This document shows, piece after piece, positions 7,338-16,539 of a stretch of DNA of 26,041 nt. The DNA is from CAJKWP01 sp964554475 (GTDB lineage Bacteria > Bacillota > Clostridia > Christensenellales > UBA1242): positions 1 through 26,041 of the forward strand of contig CAZKOT010000015.1 of the NCBI GenBank assembly GCA_964554475.1, written 5' to 3'. The notes under the pieces were generated by a model. That model made no database searches. It saw only the letters and a program-made list of their open reading frames with translations, and was not told the origin of the DNA. Each line of letters begins with the position of its first letter. The first letter of the stretch is position 1. The translations under genes and the position numbers were made by a program.

Positions 7338-9242
7338 TTGAGAGTTAAATTTACATTACATTCATTACAAAAGAGGATATTATCACTTGCTGTCATAATA
7401 TCCTTTATTTTTTGTGCTTTAATTTTAAAATTAGGCGTTGTTCAAATTATTAATGGTGCTGCTCTTCAGGCAAGAGCAGCAGAGCAGTGGACACGTGATT
7501 TACCTCTAGTTGCCGAACGTGGTAAAATTTTTGATAGAACTGGAGCTTCTCTTGCTGTTTCTTACATGACTTACAGTGTTTACACAAGAAGTCGTCAAAT
7601 TAAAGACCCAGTTACGGTTGCAAAATTCCTTTCAAATATATTAAAAAAAGATTATAAAATAATTTATGATAAAGTTATTTATAGCAATATCAGTGAAGTT
7701 TTAATTGAAGGACATGTTTCAAAAGAAGATGGTGAAAAAATTATTGAAAAAAACTTTGATGGAGTTTTTCTTTCAGAAAATATAAAAAGATTTTATCCAT
7801 ATGGAAATTTATTAACTCAAGTTTTGGGTTTTACAACAATTGACAACCAAGGACAGGCAGGTGTTGAATTGTTTTATGACAATTATTTAAAAGGAATTGA
7901 CGGTTATTCGATTGTTCAAAGTGATATTCGTGGGATAGAGTTAGAAAATACTCTTCGTAGCTATATTCCTTCTATTCCGGGATTAAATGTAACCTTAACA
8001 ATTGACAGTAAAATTCAACTAGAAACAGAACGTGCAATAGAAAAATTAATGTTTGAGCAATCGGCAAAATCGGCAACGGCAATTGTTATGTCGGCAAAAA
8101 CTGGTGAAATTTTAGCAATGACAACAAAACCGAGTTTTGATTTAAACAACGTTCCAAGAAACAATATTAAAAATCTAATGGATATGGTTAAAAATAAAAG
8201 CGTAGTTGATGTTTATGAACCCGGCTCAACTTTTAAAATTTTAACAATGGCTTCAGTTTTGGAAGAAAATCTTGCTTTTGTTGAAGATGGGTTTTATTGC
8301 AATGGAGGAGTAACAATAGGCGGTGAGCGAATCAGTTGTTGGAAACATTCCGGTCATGGTTCACAAAATTTAATTGATGGAATTTGTAATTCATGTAATG
8401 TGGTTTTTGTTGAATTAGCACTTCGACTTGGACTTGAAAAATTTTATCAGCGTTTGAACATTTACGGTTTTGGCGTTCCTACTGGTATTGAAATTAGTGG
8501 GGAAAGCGGTGGTATTATAATGGACAAAAGCTTAGTTAGAACTGTCGACCTTGCAAGAATGGGATTTGGACAGGCGGTTGCAGTTACGCCACTTCAGTTA
8601 ATTTGTGCAGTTTCTGCAGTGGTGAATGGAGGAACGCTTTTTGAACCTCAATTAATAAAAAACATTACAGATGTAAATGGAAAAGTTATTCATGATTTTT
8701 CTATTACTCCTGTAAGAAAAGTTGTTCGTGAAGATGTTTCAAAAACAATAAATATGATGCTTGAAGAAACGGTTTCAAAGCCGGGAAAATATACTTTTAT
8801 TCCCGGTTACGAAATGGGTGGGAAAACTGGAACAACTCAAAAATACGAAAATGGTAAAATTAGCGGAAAATATATTTCAAGTTTTATTGGCACCTATCCC
8901 GCATCAAATCCTGAATACGTGGTTTTGGTTATGGCAGATGAACCTGGTTCAGGACAGTATTTTGGAAGTATTGTTGCATCTCCTTATGCAAAAGAAATTT
9001 TTAATGGGATTTTCGAGTATAAAAATTTCCAGCCTTCTCATTTAGATGAAGCAATGCAAATATTAAATAAAATTGTTGTCATGCCAAATTTAGTTGGAAA
9101 AAGCTTAACAGAAGCAACAAATGATTTACTTAATATTGGACTTTCATATGAAATTGTTGGCAATGGGGGTATTATTTTAGACCAGCTCCCACCTGCAAAT
9201 AGTGAGATTAATAAAGCGGCAACAATTATTTTGATTACATAA
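7338..9242 (+). CDS. Class B penicillin-binding protein (FtsI/SpoVD family) with one PASTA domain
   Basis: This is a 634-residue peptidoglycan transpeptidase that cross-links septal or spore-cortex wall outside the membrane. It has a short cytoplasmic start and one membrane anchor at about 13-33. The class B dimerisation motif follows at 59-70 (AERGKIFDRTGA). The transpeptidase domain has all three active-site motifs: S297-T-F-K300, S352-C-N354 and K496-T-G-T499. Residues of about 581-634 form a PASTA domain (VVMPNLVGKSLTEATNDLLN), as in SpoVD and PbpB of Firmicutes. Translation starts at TTG 7338, with GGAGA at 7326-7330 eight bases upstream; no ATG gives an equally complete N-terminus. It follows the FtsL-like gene by 40 bp, probably in one operon, which supports a divisome role. 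Sequence alone does not separate the vegetative FtsI/PbpB role from the sporulation SpoVD role. Confidence 0.95.
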   Translation: MRVKFTLHSLQKRILSLAVIISFIFCALILKLGVVQIINGAALQARAAEQWTRDLPLVAERGKIFDRTGASLAVSYMTYSVYTRSRQIKDPVTVAKFLSNILKKDYKIIYDKVIYSNISEVLIEGHVSKEDGEKIIEKNFDGVFLSENIKRFYPYGNLLTQVLGFTTIDNQGQAGVELFYDNYLKGIDGYSIVQSDIRGIELENTLRSYIPSIPGLNVTLTIDSKIQLETERAIEKLMFEQSAKSATAIVMSAKTGEILAMTTKPSFDLNNVPRNNIKNLMDMVKNKSVVDVYEPGSTFKILTMASVLEENLAFVEDGFYCNGGVTIGGERISCWKHSGHGSQNLIDGICNSCNVVFVELALRLGLEKFYQRLNIYGFGVPTGIEISGESGGIIMDKSLVRTVDLARMGFGQAVAVTPLQLICAVSAVVNGGTLFEPQLIKNITDVNGKVIHDFSITPVRKVVREDVSKTINMMLEETVSKPGKYTFIPGYEMGGKTGTTQKYENGKISGKYISSFIGTYPASNPEYVVLVMADEPGSGQYFGSIVASPYAKEIFNGIFEYKNFQPSHLDEAMQILNKIVVMPNLVGKSLTEATNDLLNIGLSYEIVGNGGIILDQLPPANSEINKAATIILIT

Positions 9243-9547
9243 AAGCTGTTGACAAAGTGCAATGGACGCAAAAAATTAACAAATTTTTTGCTACTGCGTT
9301 TACTGTCAAACGCTTCACGACAGTCATTTACGTGAAGTAAACTCCTGCCTTTTTCGCCTCTTAACGCGTTTACTTCGTAAACTCTGTAAACCCTCACTTT
9401 TTGAGATTTGCTTCGCAAATCTGCAAAATGCTAATTCATTTTGATGTTCGGGATGCTAAAGCAAATTTAACGGCTCAAAGCATTTGCCGAGCCTTCCGAG
9501 TGTCAAATTGCTTTTGGCAATTTTGCAGGAATTACGAGTAATTCCGT
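9243..9547 (+). repeat. Non-coding stretch packed with small perfect hairpins
   Basis: Almost every segment is half of a local inverted repeat. The pairs are: 9269-9277 with 9282-9290; 9296-9301 with 9308-9313; 9313-9319 with 9331-9337; 9368-9373 with 9377-9382; 9404-9411 with 9415-9422 (loop TTC); 9424-9430 with 9437-9443; 9472-9476 with 9489-9493; 9505-9511 with 9517-9523; and 9528-9535 with 9538-9545. None is followed by a proper T-run, so these are not ordinary terminators, although together they could block transcription out of the PBP operon. The base composition is visibly less AT-rich than the surroundings. No credible gene lies here. The style matches the palindromic repeats at the window's right end. 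Confidence 0.75.
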
Positions 9548-9647
9548 TATGGAGCGAGGGGACTATTGCTCTTTCTCGATAGCTTTTAGTTTTTTAATTT
9601 TTTATTTTTTTTTGAATAATAAATTACCACAAGAACATAATAAAAAA

Positions 9648-10148
9648 GTGAAAAAATTATCAGTTTTAATTTTATTATTATGTTTTTTTTCAACATTTTT
9701 TTCTTCATGTGTAGGAGTTCCTATTGTAGCATTTTTAAAAGATGCAACTGCTGCGGGAAGTGATCAACATACCGTTAACATTTCTTTTGTTGAAGATAAG
9801 GAGTTTGAAGAAAAATTTTATGATATTTTGATTAAGAGTGACAAGTCAAATTTAGAAATTAATTATCATAACGAATTTGAAGATGAAATAACACTAAATT
9901 TAGGTGATGAAGATTTATGGCATTCACTTACAACTCTTGAGTGTAATGCAAAGCAGCAAATTGATTGTGAAGATTTCACCGCATACAAGGAAAGAGTAAA
10001 CAAAACATTAATTTTTAACTCAGAAGAAAAGTGTCAAATTTTTTTAAAAGTTGTCAGTGGGGATAAAGTTCCAAATGCTTCTGAAAAAGGGTTTATTTTA
10101 GTAAACCAGGTTGATGTTTCAAAAGTTTTTAAAAAAGAAATAGATTAA
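9648..10148 (+). CDS. Putative lipoprotein of unknown function
   Basis: From GTG 9648 the protein has 167 residues including the start. It opens VKKLSVLILLLCFFSTFFSSC, that is two lysines, a hydrophobic core and a lipobox-like FSSC with the cysteine at residue 21, as expected for a lipid-anchored exported protein. The mature part is acidic (HTVNISFVEDKEFEEKFYDIL) and has two further cysteines (in LECNAK and QQIDCEDF). The open frame extends upstream to ATG 9549, but those 33 residues would start inside the hairpin-rich stretch and would bury the signal peptide, so the later start is preferred. The ribosome site is poor for both. I do not recognise the family. It lies alone between the hairpin stretch and a 388-bp gap before recJ. 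Confidence 0.55.
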   Translation: MKKLSVLILLLCFFSTFFSSCVGVPIVAFLKDATAAGSDQHTVNISFVEDKEFEEKFYDILIKSDKSNLEINYHNEFEDEITLNLGDEDLWHSLTTLECNAKQQIDCEDFTAYKERVNKTLIFNSEEKCQIFLKVVSGDKVPNASEKGFILVNQVDVSKVFKKEID

Positions 10149-10536
10149 AATGCACAATGCAATTACTAATATATCTAAATACTAAAATAATCGTAATGTG
10201 ATTGTGCGACGGAGTTGAGCCTGTCGGCTCGCGTAAATTATATTGTAAAACTTTGTTAATTTGTTTTGTAAATGCTAATTTATTGGATATAATTAAAACA
10301 TAAGGTTCAGGCTTAAAGCCGTATTAATTTTAATGAAGTGTTGTTAAGTAAAAATATGTTTAAAATAAAATTAAAAATTTTAGTATTTTTCAACATTTCA
10401 AAAATGTTTAAATGCAAATAATATTGTTAGTTTGAATGATATATAAGATTAATTAATATTTTATTTTGAAATATTTTTTCAAATTAACTTTAGAGTGCTT
10501 TATGACTGAAAATATATCTTTGTATTGGACATTATT
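10149..10536. other. Intergenic gap before recJ; three short inverted repeats only
   Basis: No gene is seen. There are short inverted repeats GAGCC-TGTC-GGCTC at 10217-10230, GGCTT-A-AAGCC at 10310-10320, and AACATTT-CAA-AAATGTT at 10392-10408. None has a T-run that would make a convincing terminator. I could not pick a clear recJ promoter. Confidence 0.6.
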
Positions 10537-12921
10537 ATGAGGTTTTTAAAGTATTTAAATTTGGGTGTTTCAAATACACTTCTTTATGGTTATAGTGAAA
10601 AATTCAATTTACCACCTCGAGTTATGGAGTTAATTATTTCACGTGGCTATAAAACTGAGGCGGAAATTTCAAAATTTCTTTTTCCTAAAAAAGAAATGCT
10701 TTATGATCCATTTTTACTAAAAGATATGGATAGATTAATTTCACGAATTAAAAAAGCAATAACTGAAAAAGAAAAAATTTTAATTTTTGGTGATTATGAT
10801 GTGGACGGAGTTTCAGCAACAGCTATAATGCTAAAAACGTTGGAAAAATTAGGTTGTAAAGCGGATTTTTATTTACCAAATAGATTTTATGACGGATATG
10901 GATTAACAAAAAATATTATTGAAAAAATAAAAAATGAATTTAATCCTAATTTAATTATTACCGTTGATTGCGGAATTTCAAATTATGAAGAAATTGATTA
11001 TGCAAAAAGTTTAGGTGTTGAAATTGCTGTGACTGACCATCATGAAATCCCACTAATTCTACCTGATTCAATTGTTGTAAATGCTAAACTTCCCAATCAA
11101 GAATATCCTTTTCGTGAACTTTGTGGAACAGGTTTAGCATTTAAAATTTCACAGGCCCTTTTAGGTGATGATGCATCCGATTTTCTACCCATTGCAACAA
11201 TTGCAACAATTGCTGATATAGTCCCTTTAAAAGACGAAAACCGTGTTATTGTTAAAACCGGACTTTCTCTAATGGAAAAGTTTTTACCCATTGGATTAAA
11301 AATGCTTTTTCGAGAACAAAATTTAAATCCTAGCAATGTTAATTCACTTGATATTGCCTTTAAAATAGCTCCAAAACTAAATGCATCAGGTAGAATGGGA
11401 GATGCAAAAGATTCGCTTTTTCTTTATCTTGAAAAAAATCCAAAAAAAATTAAATCATTAATTAAAGATGTTTTTGCTCATAATTTGGAAAGGCAAAATC
11501 TTTGTAATAATGTATATGAGGATTGTAAAACACTTTTAAAAAATGAAAATATTAGTTCACTTCGAGCAATTATTTTAGCAAGTAAAGAATGGGACCAGGG
11601 AATTTTGGGAATTGTTTGTGCACGTCTTGTTGAGGAATATAACCGTCCTGTTTTCTTATTTTCAAAAAAAGGTGATGTTTTAAAAGGTTCCGCACGAAGT
11701 CTTTTTGATGTTAATGTTCATGCACTTCTTTCTGACCTGCAGGATATTTTACAGTCTTTTGGAGGACATACAGTTGCCGCAGGTTTAACACTTGAATATT
11801 CTAAATTTGAAGAGTTTAAAACAAGGGTGAATAGTTACATTTTTAAAAATATTGATGACAAAGTTTTTATTCCAATTTCATATTATGACAGCGAAATTAC
11901 AATTTCGGAAATTGATGAAAATTTGGTTAAAAGTTTAGAGGTTCTACAACCTTATGGTTGTGAAAATCAACCTCCAAAATTTAAAATTAAAGTAGAAGAA
12001 ATTGTTTTAAATTCTCTAAAAAACTCTCCAAGTCATGCAAATCTTATTATTGAAAAGAAATTAAATCTTATATATTTTAATTATATTGAAGATTATTACA
12101 AATTAAAATTTTCTAAAGAAAAAACATTGATTTTTGAATTTCAAAATTCAAAATTTAAAAATCAATTTATTAAGGGAATTTTACGAGGTCTTGAAGCTGA
12201 TTTTAACTTGATACAAAATAGTGTTGACAACATTACCGCTTTTTCACTTTCACAACTCTTTTACAAAGGAAAGTGTGGGGCAAAATTTAAAAATTTTGAA
12301 AATGAAGAACTTTTAAAATTTGTTTCTGATTGTGCTTTGTCTGCTTTTGGAACTGCATTTGTTTTCACACAGTTAGATTCTTTGCTCTCTTTTACTCAAA
12401 ATTATAACACAGAAAATTTTTACTTTTTTGAAATGGGTGAAAACATTTCGAATAATGGTTTCAACTCAATAATTTTTTGTCCTGAAAGTTTTGAATTTGC
12501 AAAAAATTTTCAGAGAATTATTTTTGTTGACGGGATTTTGGATGAAGGTTATTTGTGTGCAATAAACCATATTTCAAATGCAGAAATTTTTCTTTCTAAA
12601 AATGTAAAATTTTCACAAGAAATTTTTTCAAAAATTGAGAATAATAGAAATAATTTTATAAACATATATAATATTTTCAAAAATCTTAATGAAGTAGTTT
12701 TTGAAAATTTACAAATTATGTATAATGAATTTATTAAATATAAAATAAAATTTTTAGATTTTTATTGTGCTTTTTTGGTTTTTAAACAATTAAATTTGCT
12801 TGAAATAATATACGAAAAAAATAAATTTTTAATTAAAATTAATAATTCAATTAAAAACCCGCTTACAAATTCATCAATTTTTAATTATGTTCACTTTTTA
12901 AAAGAATTACAAAAGAAATAA
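10537..12921 (+). CDS. recJ: Single-stranded-DNA-specific 5'-3' exonuclease RecJ
   Basis: This 794-residue protein is a DHH-superfamily nuclease of recombination and mismatch or base-excision repair. It carries the metal-binding motifs GDYDVDG at 85-91, VDCGIS near 143 and TDHHE at about 166-170. These are followed by GTGLAFK and IATIADIVPL. The DHHA1 domain ends in SFGGHTVAAGLTL near 408, and the OB-like region (FIPISYYDSEI, LQPYGCENQPPKFKI) follows. The last 200 or so residues are Phe/Asn-rich and much less conserved, as in other long Firmicutes RecJ proteins. The chosen start ATG 10537 has a weak GGA seven bases upstream; a TTG at 10525 adds only four residues. The rel gene follows 9 bp later, the usual Firmicutes neighbour, although apt, often found between them, is missing. 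Confidence 0.96.
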   Translation: MRFLKYLNLGVSNTLLYGYSEKFNLPPRVMELIISRGYKTEAEISKFLFPKKEMLYDPFLLKDMDRLISRIKKAITEKEKILIFGDYDVDGVSATAIMLKTLEKLGCKADFYLPNRFYDGYGLTKNIIEKIKNEFNPNLIITVDCGISNYEEIDYAKSLGVEIAVTDHHEIPLILPDSIVVNAKLPNQEYPFRELCGTGLAFKISQALLGDDASDFLPIATIATIADIVPLKDENRVIVKTGLSLMEKFLPIGLKMLFREQNLNPSNVNSLDIAFKIAPKLNASGRMGDAKDSLFLYLEKNPKKIKSLIKDVFAHNLERQNLCNNVYEDCKTLLKNENISSLRAIILASKEWDQGILGIVCARLVEEYNRPVFLFSKKGDVLKGSARSLFDVNVHALLSDLQDILQSFGGHTVAAGLTLEYSKFEEFKTRVNSYIFKNIDDKVFIPISYYDSEITISEIDENLVKSLEVLQPYGCENQPPKFKIKVEEIVLNSLKNSPSHANLIIEKKLNLIYFNYIEDYYKLKFSKEKTLIFEFQNSKFKNQFIKGILRGLEADFNLIQNSVDNITAFSLSQLFYKGKCGAKFKNFENEELLKFVSDCALSAFGTAFVFTQLDSLLSFTQNYNTENFYFFEMGENISNNGFNSIIFCPESFEFAKNFQRIIFVDGILDEGYLCAINHISNAEIFLSKNVKFSQEIFSKIENNRNNFINIYNIFKNLNEVVFENLQIMYNEFIKYKIKFLDFYCAFLVFKQLNLLEIIYEKNKFLIKINNSIKNPLTNSSIFNYVHFLKELQKK

Positions 12922-12930
12922 GGAGGTGTT

Positions 12931-15042
12931 ATGCTCCAAAAAATTTTAGAAATTTCAAAAATTACTGAATCTAGCATTGTTAAAAATGTAACAAAGCTAC
13001 TTGAAGAACAAAAAAAGCCACTTAGTGAATTGTTTAATATACTTTTAGTTTTAGATGAATTAAAACTTGACCAAAGTTGTTTTTTGGCAGAAATTTTAAA
13101 TTATGTTTTTGAAGATAATTCTTTCGATGTCAAAACATATATCAAAAATAATTTTCCTGATGATGCCACTGAACTTTTTATTAATTTAAAACAACTTGAA
13201 AAATACTCTGCAAAAAATATTAGTGAAGCAGAAAATTTTCGTATGATGTTAATTGCAATAAGTAAAGATATTAGAGTTATTATTATCAAGCTTTGCTTAA
13301 TTCTTTTTTCATTGCGTAATTTAACTCCACCAATTACTCCTGTTTTTCATGCTTATTTAACCGAAGTGCGTGAAATTTTTGCTCCACTTGCTGAAAGATT
13401 TGGATTATATTTAATCAAATCAGAACTTGAAGATCTCTGTTTAAAGTTTCTTGAACCCGATGTTTATGAATATTTATTATCCAATTTAATGCTAAAAAAA
13501 GAAGAAAACGAAAAGCAAATTGAATTGACGAAAAGTAGAATTGAAAATATTTTGCAGGAATTAAAAATTAATGCAATTATTACTCATCGACAAAAACATT
13601 TTTCAAGTATTTACAGAAAAATGACAACAAACAAACTTCCACTTGCAAAAATTTATGATCTTGTGGCAATTCGTATTATTGCTCAAACTGTAGAAGATTG
13701 CTATGCTATCATGGGTTCAATTCATGGAATCTATAAACCTATGCCTACAAGATTAAAAGATTTTATTGCAAATCCAAAACCAAATGGCTATCAATCTCTT
13801 CACACAACAATAATAGCCGAAAATAATCGTCCACTTGAGATACAAATTAGAACTCAAGAAATGCATAGAGTTGCAGATTATGGTATTGCTGCACATTGGA
13901 TTTACAAAGAAAAAAGAATTAAAAAAACAACGCTTGATGAAAAATTAAAATGGATTCGCTCCATTATGGAAAATGCAGAATCACTTTCTAATCGTGAACT
14001 TATTGATGCATTTAAAGAGCAACTTAGTTCGGGGGTTATTTATGCTCAAACTCCAAAAGGAAAAATTATTGAATTTCCAGAAGGAGCAACACTTATTGAT
14101 TTTGCTTATGCAATTCATTCCGATATTGGAAACAGTTGTGTGGGCGGAAAAGTAAATGGAATTTTAAAGCCTCTGACAACAGAATTAAATAATGGTGATA
14201 TTATTGAAATTTTGACTTCACAAAACAGTAAAGGTCCCTCTCGTGATTGGTTAAAACATGTTTTAACTTCTTCAGCAAAAAGTAAAATAAAAAATTTTTT
14301 TCGAAAAGAATTTAAAGAAGAGTATATTAAAACGGGCAAAAGAATGATTGAAGAAGAACTTAAATCAAGAAGTTTGGAAGCTTCAAAATTACTTTCCAGC
14401 GATGTTTTTACCTATGTTTATGAAAAACTTTGTTTTAATGAACCCGATGAACTTTTCGCCTCTGTCGGATATGGAAGTACTTCAATTCGTCAAGTGGTTA
14501 ACAGGTTAATAAATGAAAATTTAAAATCACAAATTGAAAATAATCATCCAAAAGACTTAATCTTATCACCTCCAAAACTTTTAATAAAGAAAAATAAAGA
14601 CGGGATTTTGATTGATGGTGAAAGTGGTATGCTTATTCGTTATGCAGGGTGTTGTGGACCGGTTATGGGGGATTCAATTATTGGTTATATTTCACGTGGG
14701 AAAGGAGTCACAATTCACAGAGAAAATTGTCATAATCTTAAGTTTTTTGAAAAAGAACGTTTAATTGCGGCAGAATGGATGGATAAAGTTAGTGGACAGA
14801 GTCAAACCTTTGTGGCGGGTATTCGTGTTATTTCAATCCCTTCAAACAAATTTTTACAACTAATTATGAAGCAAATTATTGAAATGAAAATTTTTATTAT
14901 TAGTTTTCAAAGCAAAAAAGTTGATGATTATTCTGTTACGCATTTCAAACTTCAAGTTGAAACACTTGAACAACTTGCCAAAGTGATTAAAATGATTGAG
15001 GGTTATAAAGAAACAAAAGAGGTTAATAGAATAAATGAGTAA
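12931..15042 (+). CDS. rel: Long Rel-family (p)ppGpp synthetase with apparently inactive HD hydrolase domain
   Basis: This 703-residue protein makes the stringent-response alarmone from ATP and GTP or GDP. The synthetase domain is intact: HRQKHFSSIYRKM at 219-231, YDLVAIRII at 242-250, NPKPNGYQSLHT at 281-292 and LEIQIRT at 302-308. A TGS domain (about 368-430), the Cys-Cys-His-Cys zinc-finger region (C574, C575, H596, C600) and a C-terminal ACT-like domain follow. The N-terminal region aligns in length with the HD hydrolase, but the usual His-Pro is K29-P30 and the HD pair in LLHDxVED is N57-Y58. The KLADRLHNMRTL helix reads KLCLILFSLRNL (120-131), so the metal-binding Asp is lost. The synthetase loop is nonetheless RLKD (274-277), the form found in bifunctional enzymes. 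The ribosome site AAGGAGGT directly precedes ATG 12931. It is cotranscribed with recJ and overlaps hemZ. Confidence 0.93.
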   Translation: MLQKILEISKITESSIVKNVTKLLEEQKKPLSELFNILLVLDELKLDQSCFLAEILNYVFEDNSFDVKTYIKNNFPDDATELFINLKQLEKYSAKNISEAENFRMMLIAISKDIRVIIIKLCLILFSLRNLTPPITPVFHAYLTEVREIFAPLAERFGLYLIKSELEDLCLKFLEPDVYEYLLSNLMLKKEENEKQIELTKSRIENILQELKINAIITHRQKHFSSIYRKMTTNKLPLAKIYDLVAIRIIAQTVEDCYAIMGSIHGIYKPMPTRLKDFIANPKPNGYQSLHTTIIAENNRPLEIQIRTQEMHRVADYGIAAHWIYKEKRIKKTTLDEKLKWIRSIMENAESLSNRELIDAFKEQLSSGVIYAQTPKGKIIEFPEGATLIDFAYAIHSDIGNSCVGGKVNGILKPLTTELNNGDIIEILTSQNSKGPSRDWLKHVLTSSAKSKIKNFFRKEFKEEYIKTGKRMIEEELKSRSLEASKLLSSDVFTYVYEKLCFNEPDELFASVGYGSTSIRQVVNRLINENLKSQIENNHPKDLILSPPKLLIKKNKDGILIDGESGMLIRYAGCCGPVMGDSIIGYISRGKGVTIHRENCHNLKFFEKERLIAAEWMDKVSGQSQTFVAGIRVISIPSNKFLQLIMKQIIEMKIFIISFQSKKVDDYSVTHFKLQVETLEQLAKVIKMIEGYKETKEVNRINE

Positions 15043-16453
15043 TAACGATAGAATAAAAATTATAACCAACACTGAAAATTTTCGTAAAGAGATTTTTGAT
15101 TTAGCTAATCTGTTTTTTCCTTTCTCTGAAATTCAAATAATTCATAAGCAAATTATTAGCGAAAACGAAGTAATTCATCAATGTCTTGTTAGCGATGGAC
15201 AAACTGAAACTTCTTTTTCAAAAATAAACAAATTACCCAAATTTGAAAATTCTCTTTCAGAGAAAAAAATCTTAAAATTTTTTTTAAAACAATGCGTTTA
15301 TTTTACTCTTTCAAAGCATACAAAAAAAGAGTTGCCATGGGGTTTTTTGACCGGTGTTCATCCAACAGCTGTTGCTTATGACCTTCTCTTTGAAGGAGTG
15401 GATAAAAGCGTTTTAACTGAATTTTTAATTCGTGATTTTCTTGTTTCAAGCGAAAAAGCAAAATTACTTTATGAAGTTATTAAAAATCAAAATTGTATTA
15501 TTAGAAATGATCATCTTGTTGACCTTTACATTAACATCCCTATTTGTCCTTCGCGTTGCAATTATTGTAGTTTTATTTCTTCTCCATTAGAGGAAGTGAA
15601 AAATTTAATACCAAATTATTTAGATGCATTGATAAAAGAAATTCAATGGACAAAAAAATTAATAAATGAAAAATCTTTTATTGTTCGAACAATTTATATT
15701 GGGGGTGGAACACCAACAATACTTTCACCAGAAGAGTTAGATTTATTGCTTTCTGAACTTTCTTATCCTGTTTCTGAGTTTACAGTTGAATGTGGTAGGG
15801 CAGACACAATTACAGAGGAAAAATTAAAAGTATTAAAAAAACATGGAGTAACAAGGATTAGCATTAACCCTCAAACTTTTAATTCAAAAACATTAAAATG
15901 TATTGGAAGAAATCATAATAATGAGCAAGTTTTTTCTGCATACTTAACTGCATTAAAATATGATTTTATTTTGAATATGGATTTAATTGCTGGCTTTTTA
16001 AATGAAACACTTTCAAATTTTAAAAAAAGCGTTGACACTGCACTTGAACTTTCACCTCATAACCTTACTATTCATACTTTAGCTTATAAAAAAGCTGCTG
16101 AAATTAAGCCTTTAGAAAATGTAGAAAAGAATGGAGTTGTTTCAAAAATGATTTCATATGCTAATGAAAAACTTTTTGAAAATGGATATAAACCATACTA
16201 TCTTTACAGACAAAAAAATATGGCTGAAGCACTTGAAAATGTTGGGTGGATGCGTGATAATCATGTTTGCATTTTTAATATAGACAGCACAGAAGAAACG
16301 CTTTCAATTTTAGCATGCGGAGCAAATGCAATAACAAAAAGAGTTTTTGGAAAAGGTGGAAAAATTGAAAGAGTTCAAAATGCTAAATTCATAGAAGAAT
16401 ATATTAAAAGAGTGGAAGAAATGTGTGAGAAGAAGAAGGAACTGTTTAAGTAA
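15035..16453 (+). CDS. hemZ: HemZ-type radical SAM protein (coproporphyrinogen dehydrogenase-like)
   Basis: The protein has 472 residues. The radical SAM cluster motif is C171-P-S-R-C175-N-Y-C178, within LVDLYINIPICPSRCNYCSF, followed by the SAM-binding IYIGGGTPTIL and TVECGRADTIT. The N-terminal 160 residues form the extra domain that separates HemZ from HemN. The C-terminus (YRQKNMAEALENVGW, then ILACGANAITKRVF) matches HemZ well. HemZ proteins are annotated as oxygen-independent coproporphyrinogen III dehydrogenases, but many Clostridia keep the gene without a haem pathway, so the substrate here is open. The start ATG overlaps the last 8 bases of rel, with GAGG at 15019-15022, so the two are translationally coupled. 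hemZ downstream of recJ-rel is a known Clostridia order. Confidence 0.9.
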   Translation: MSNNDRIKIITNTENFRKEIFDLANLFFPFSEIQIIHKQIISENEVIHQCLVSDGQTETSFSKINKLPKFENSLSEKKILKFFLKQCVYFTLSKHTKKELPWGFLTGVHPTAVAYDLLFEGVDKSVLTEFLIRDFLVSSEKAKLLYEVIKNQNCIIRNDHLVDLYINIPICPSRCNYCSFISSPLEEVKNLIPNYLDALIKEIQWTKKLINEKSFIVRTIYIGGGTPTILSPEELDLLLSELSYPVSEFTVECGRADTITEEKLKVLKKHGVTRISINPQTFNSKTLKCIGRNHNNEQVFSAYLTALKYDFILNMDLIAGFLNETLSNFKKSVDTALELSPHNLTIHTLAYKKAAEIKPLENVEKNGVVSKMISYANEKLFENGYKPYYLYRQKNMAEALENVGWMRDNHVCIFNIDSTEETLSILACGANAITKRVFGKGGKIERVQNAKFIEEYIKRVEEMCEKKKELFK

Positions 16454-16480
16454 CACGGCATACAAAACTTATTATTTTTA

Positions 16481-16530
16481 TTGAAATTAGGAAATTATCT
16501 CTTTACAATATAATTTCACTGTGTTATACT
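16481..16530 (+). promoter_or_regulatory. Two overlapping sigma-A promoters for rpsO-pnp
   Basis: The upstream candidate is TTGAAA (16481-16486), 17 bp, TACAAT (16504-16509). The better one is TTTACA (16502-16507), 17 bp, TATACT (16525-16530), with an extended -10 TG at 16522-16523. The second predicts a start near 16537, just before the structured leader. Confidence 0.7.
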
Positions 16531-16539
16531 TTTTTCGTT

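Noticed and set aside
9038..9418. 126-codon minus-strand open frame over the end of the PBP gene and the hairpin region
   Set aside because: It overlaps the conserved PASTA domain and palindromic DNA, and its translation (Ser/Lys/Val-rich, no recognisable domain) looks like a shadow.
9549..9647. Longer start for the lipoprotein gene (ATG 9549)
   Set aside because: It would start inside the hairpin-rich DNA and place the signal sequence 33 residues into the protein.
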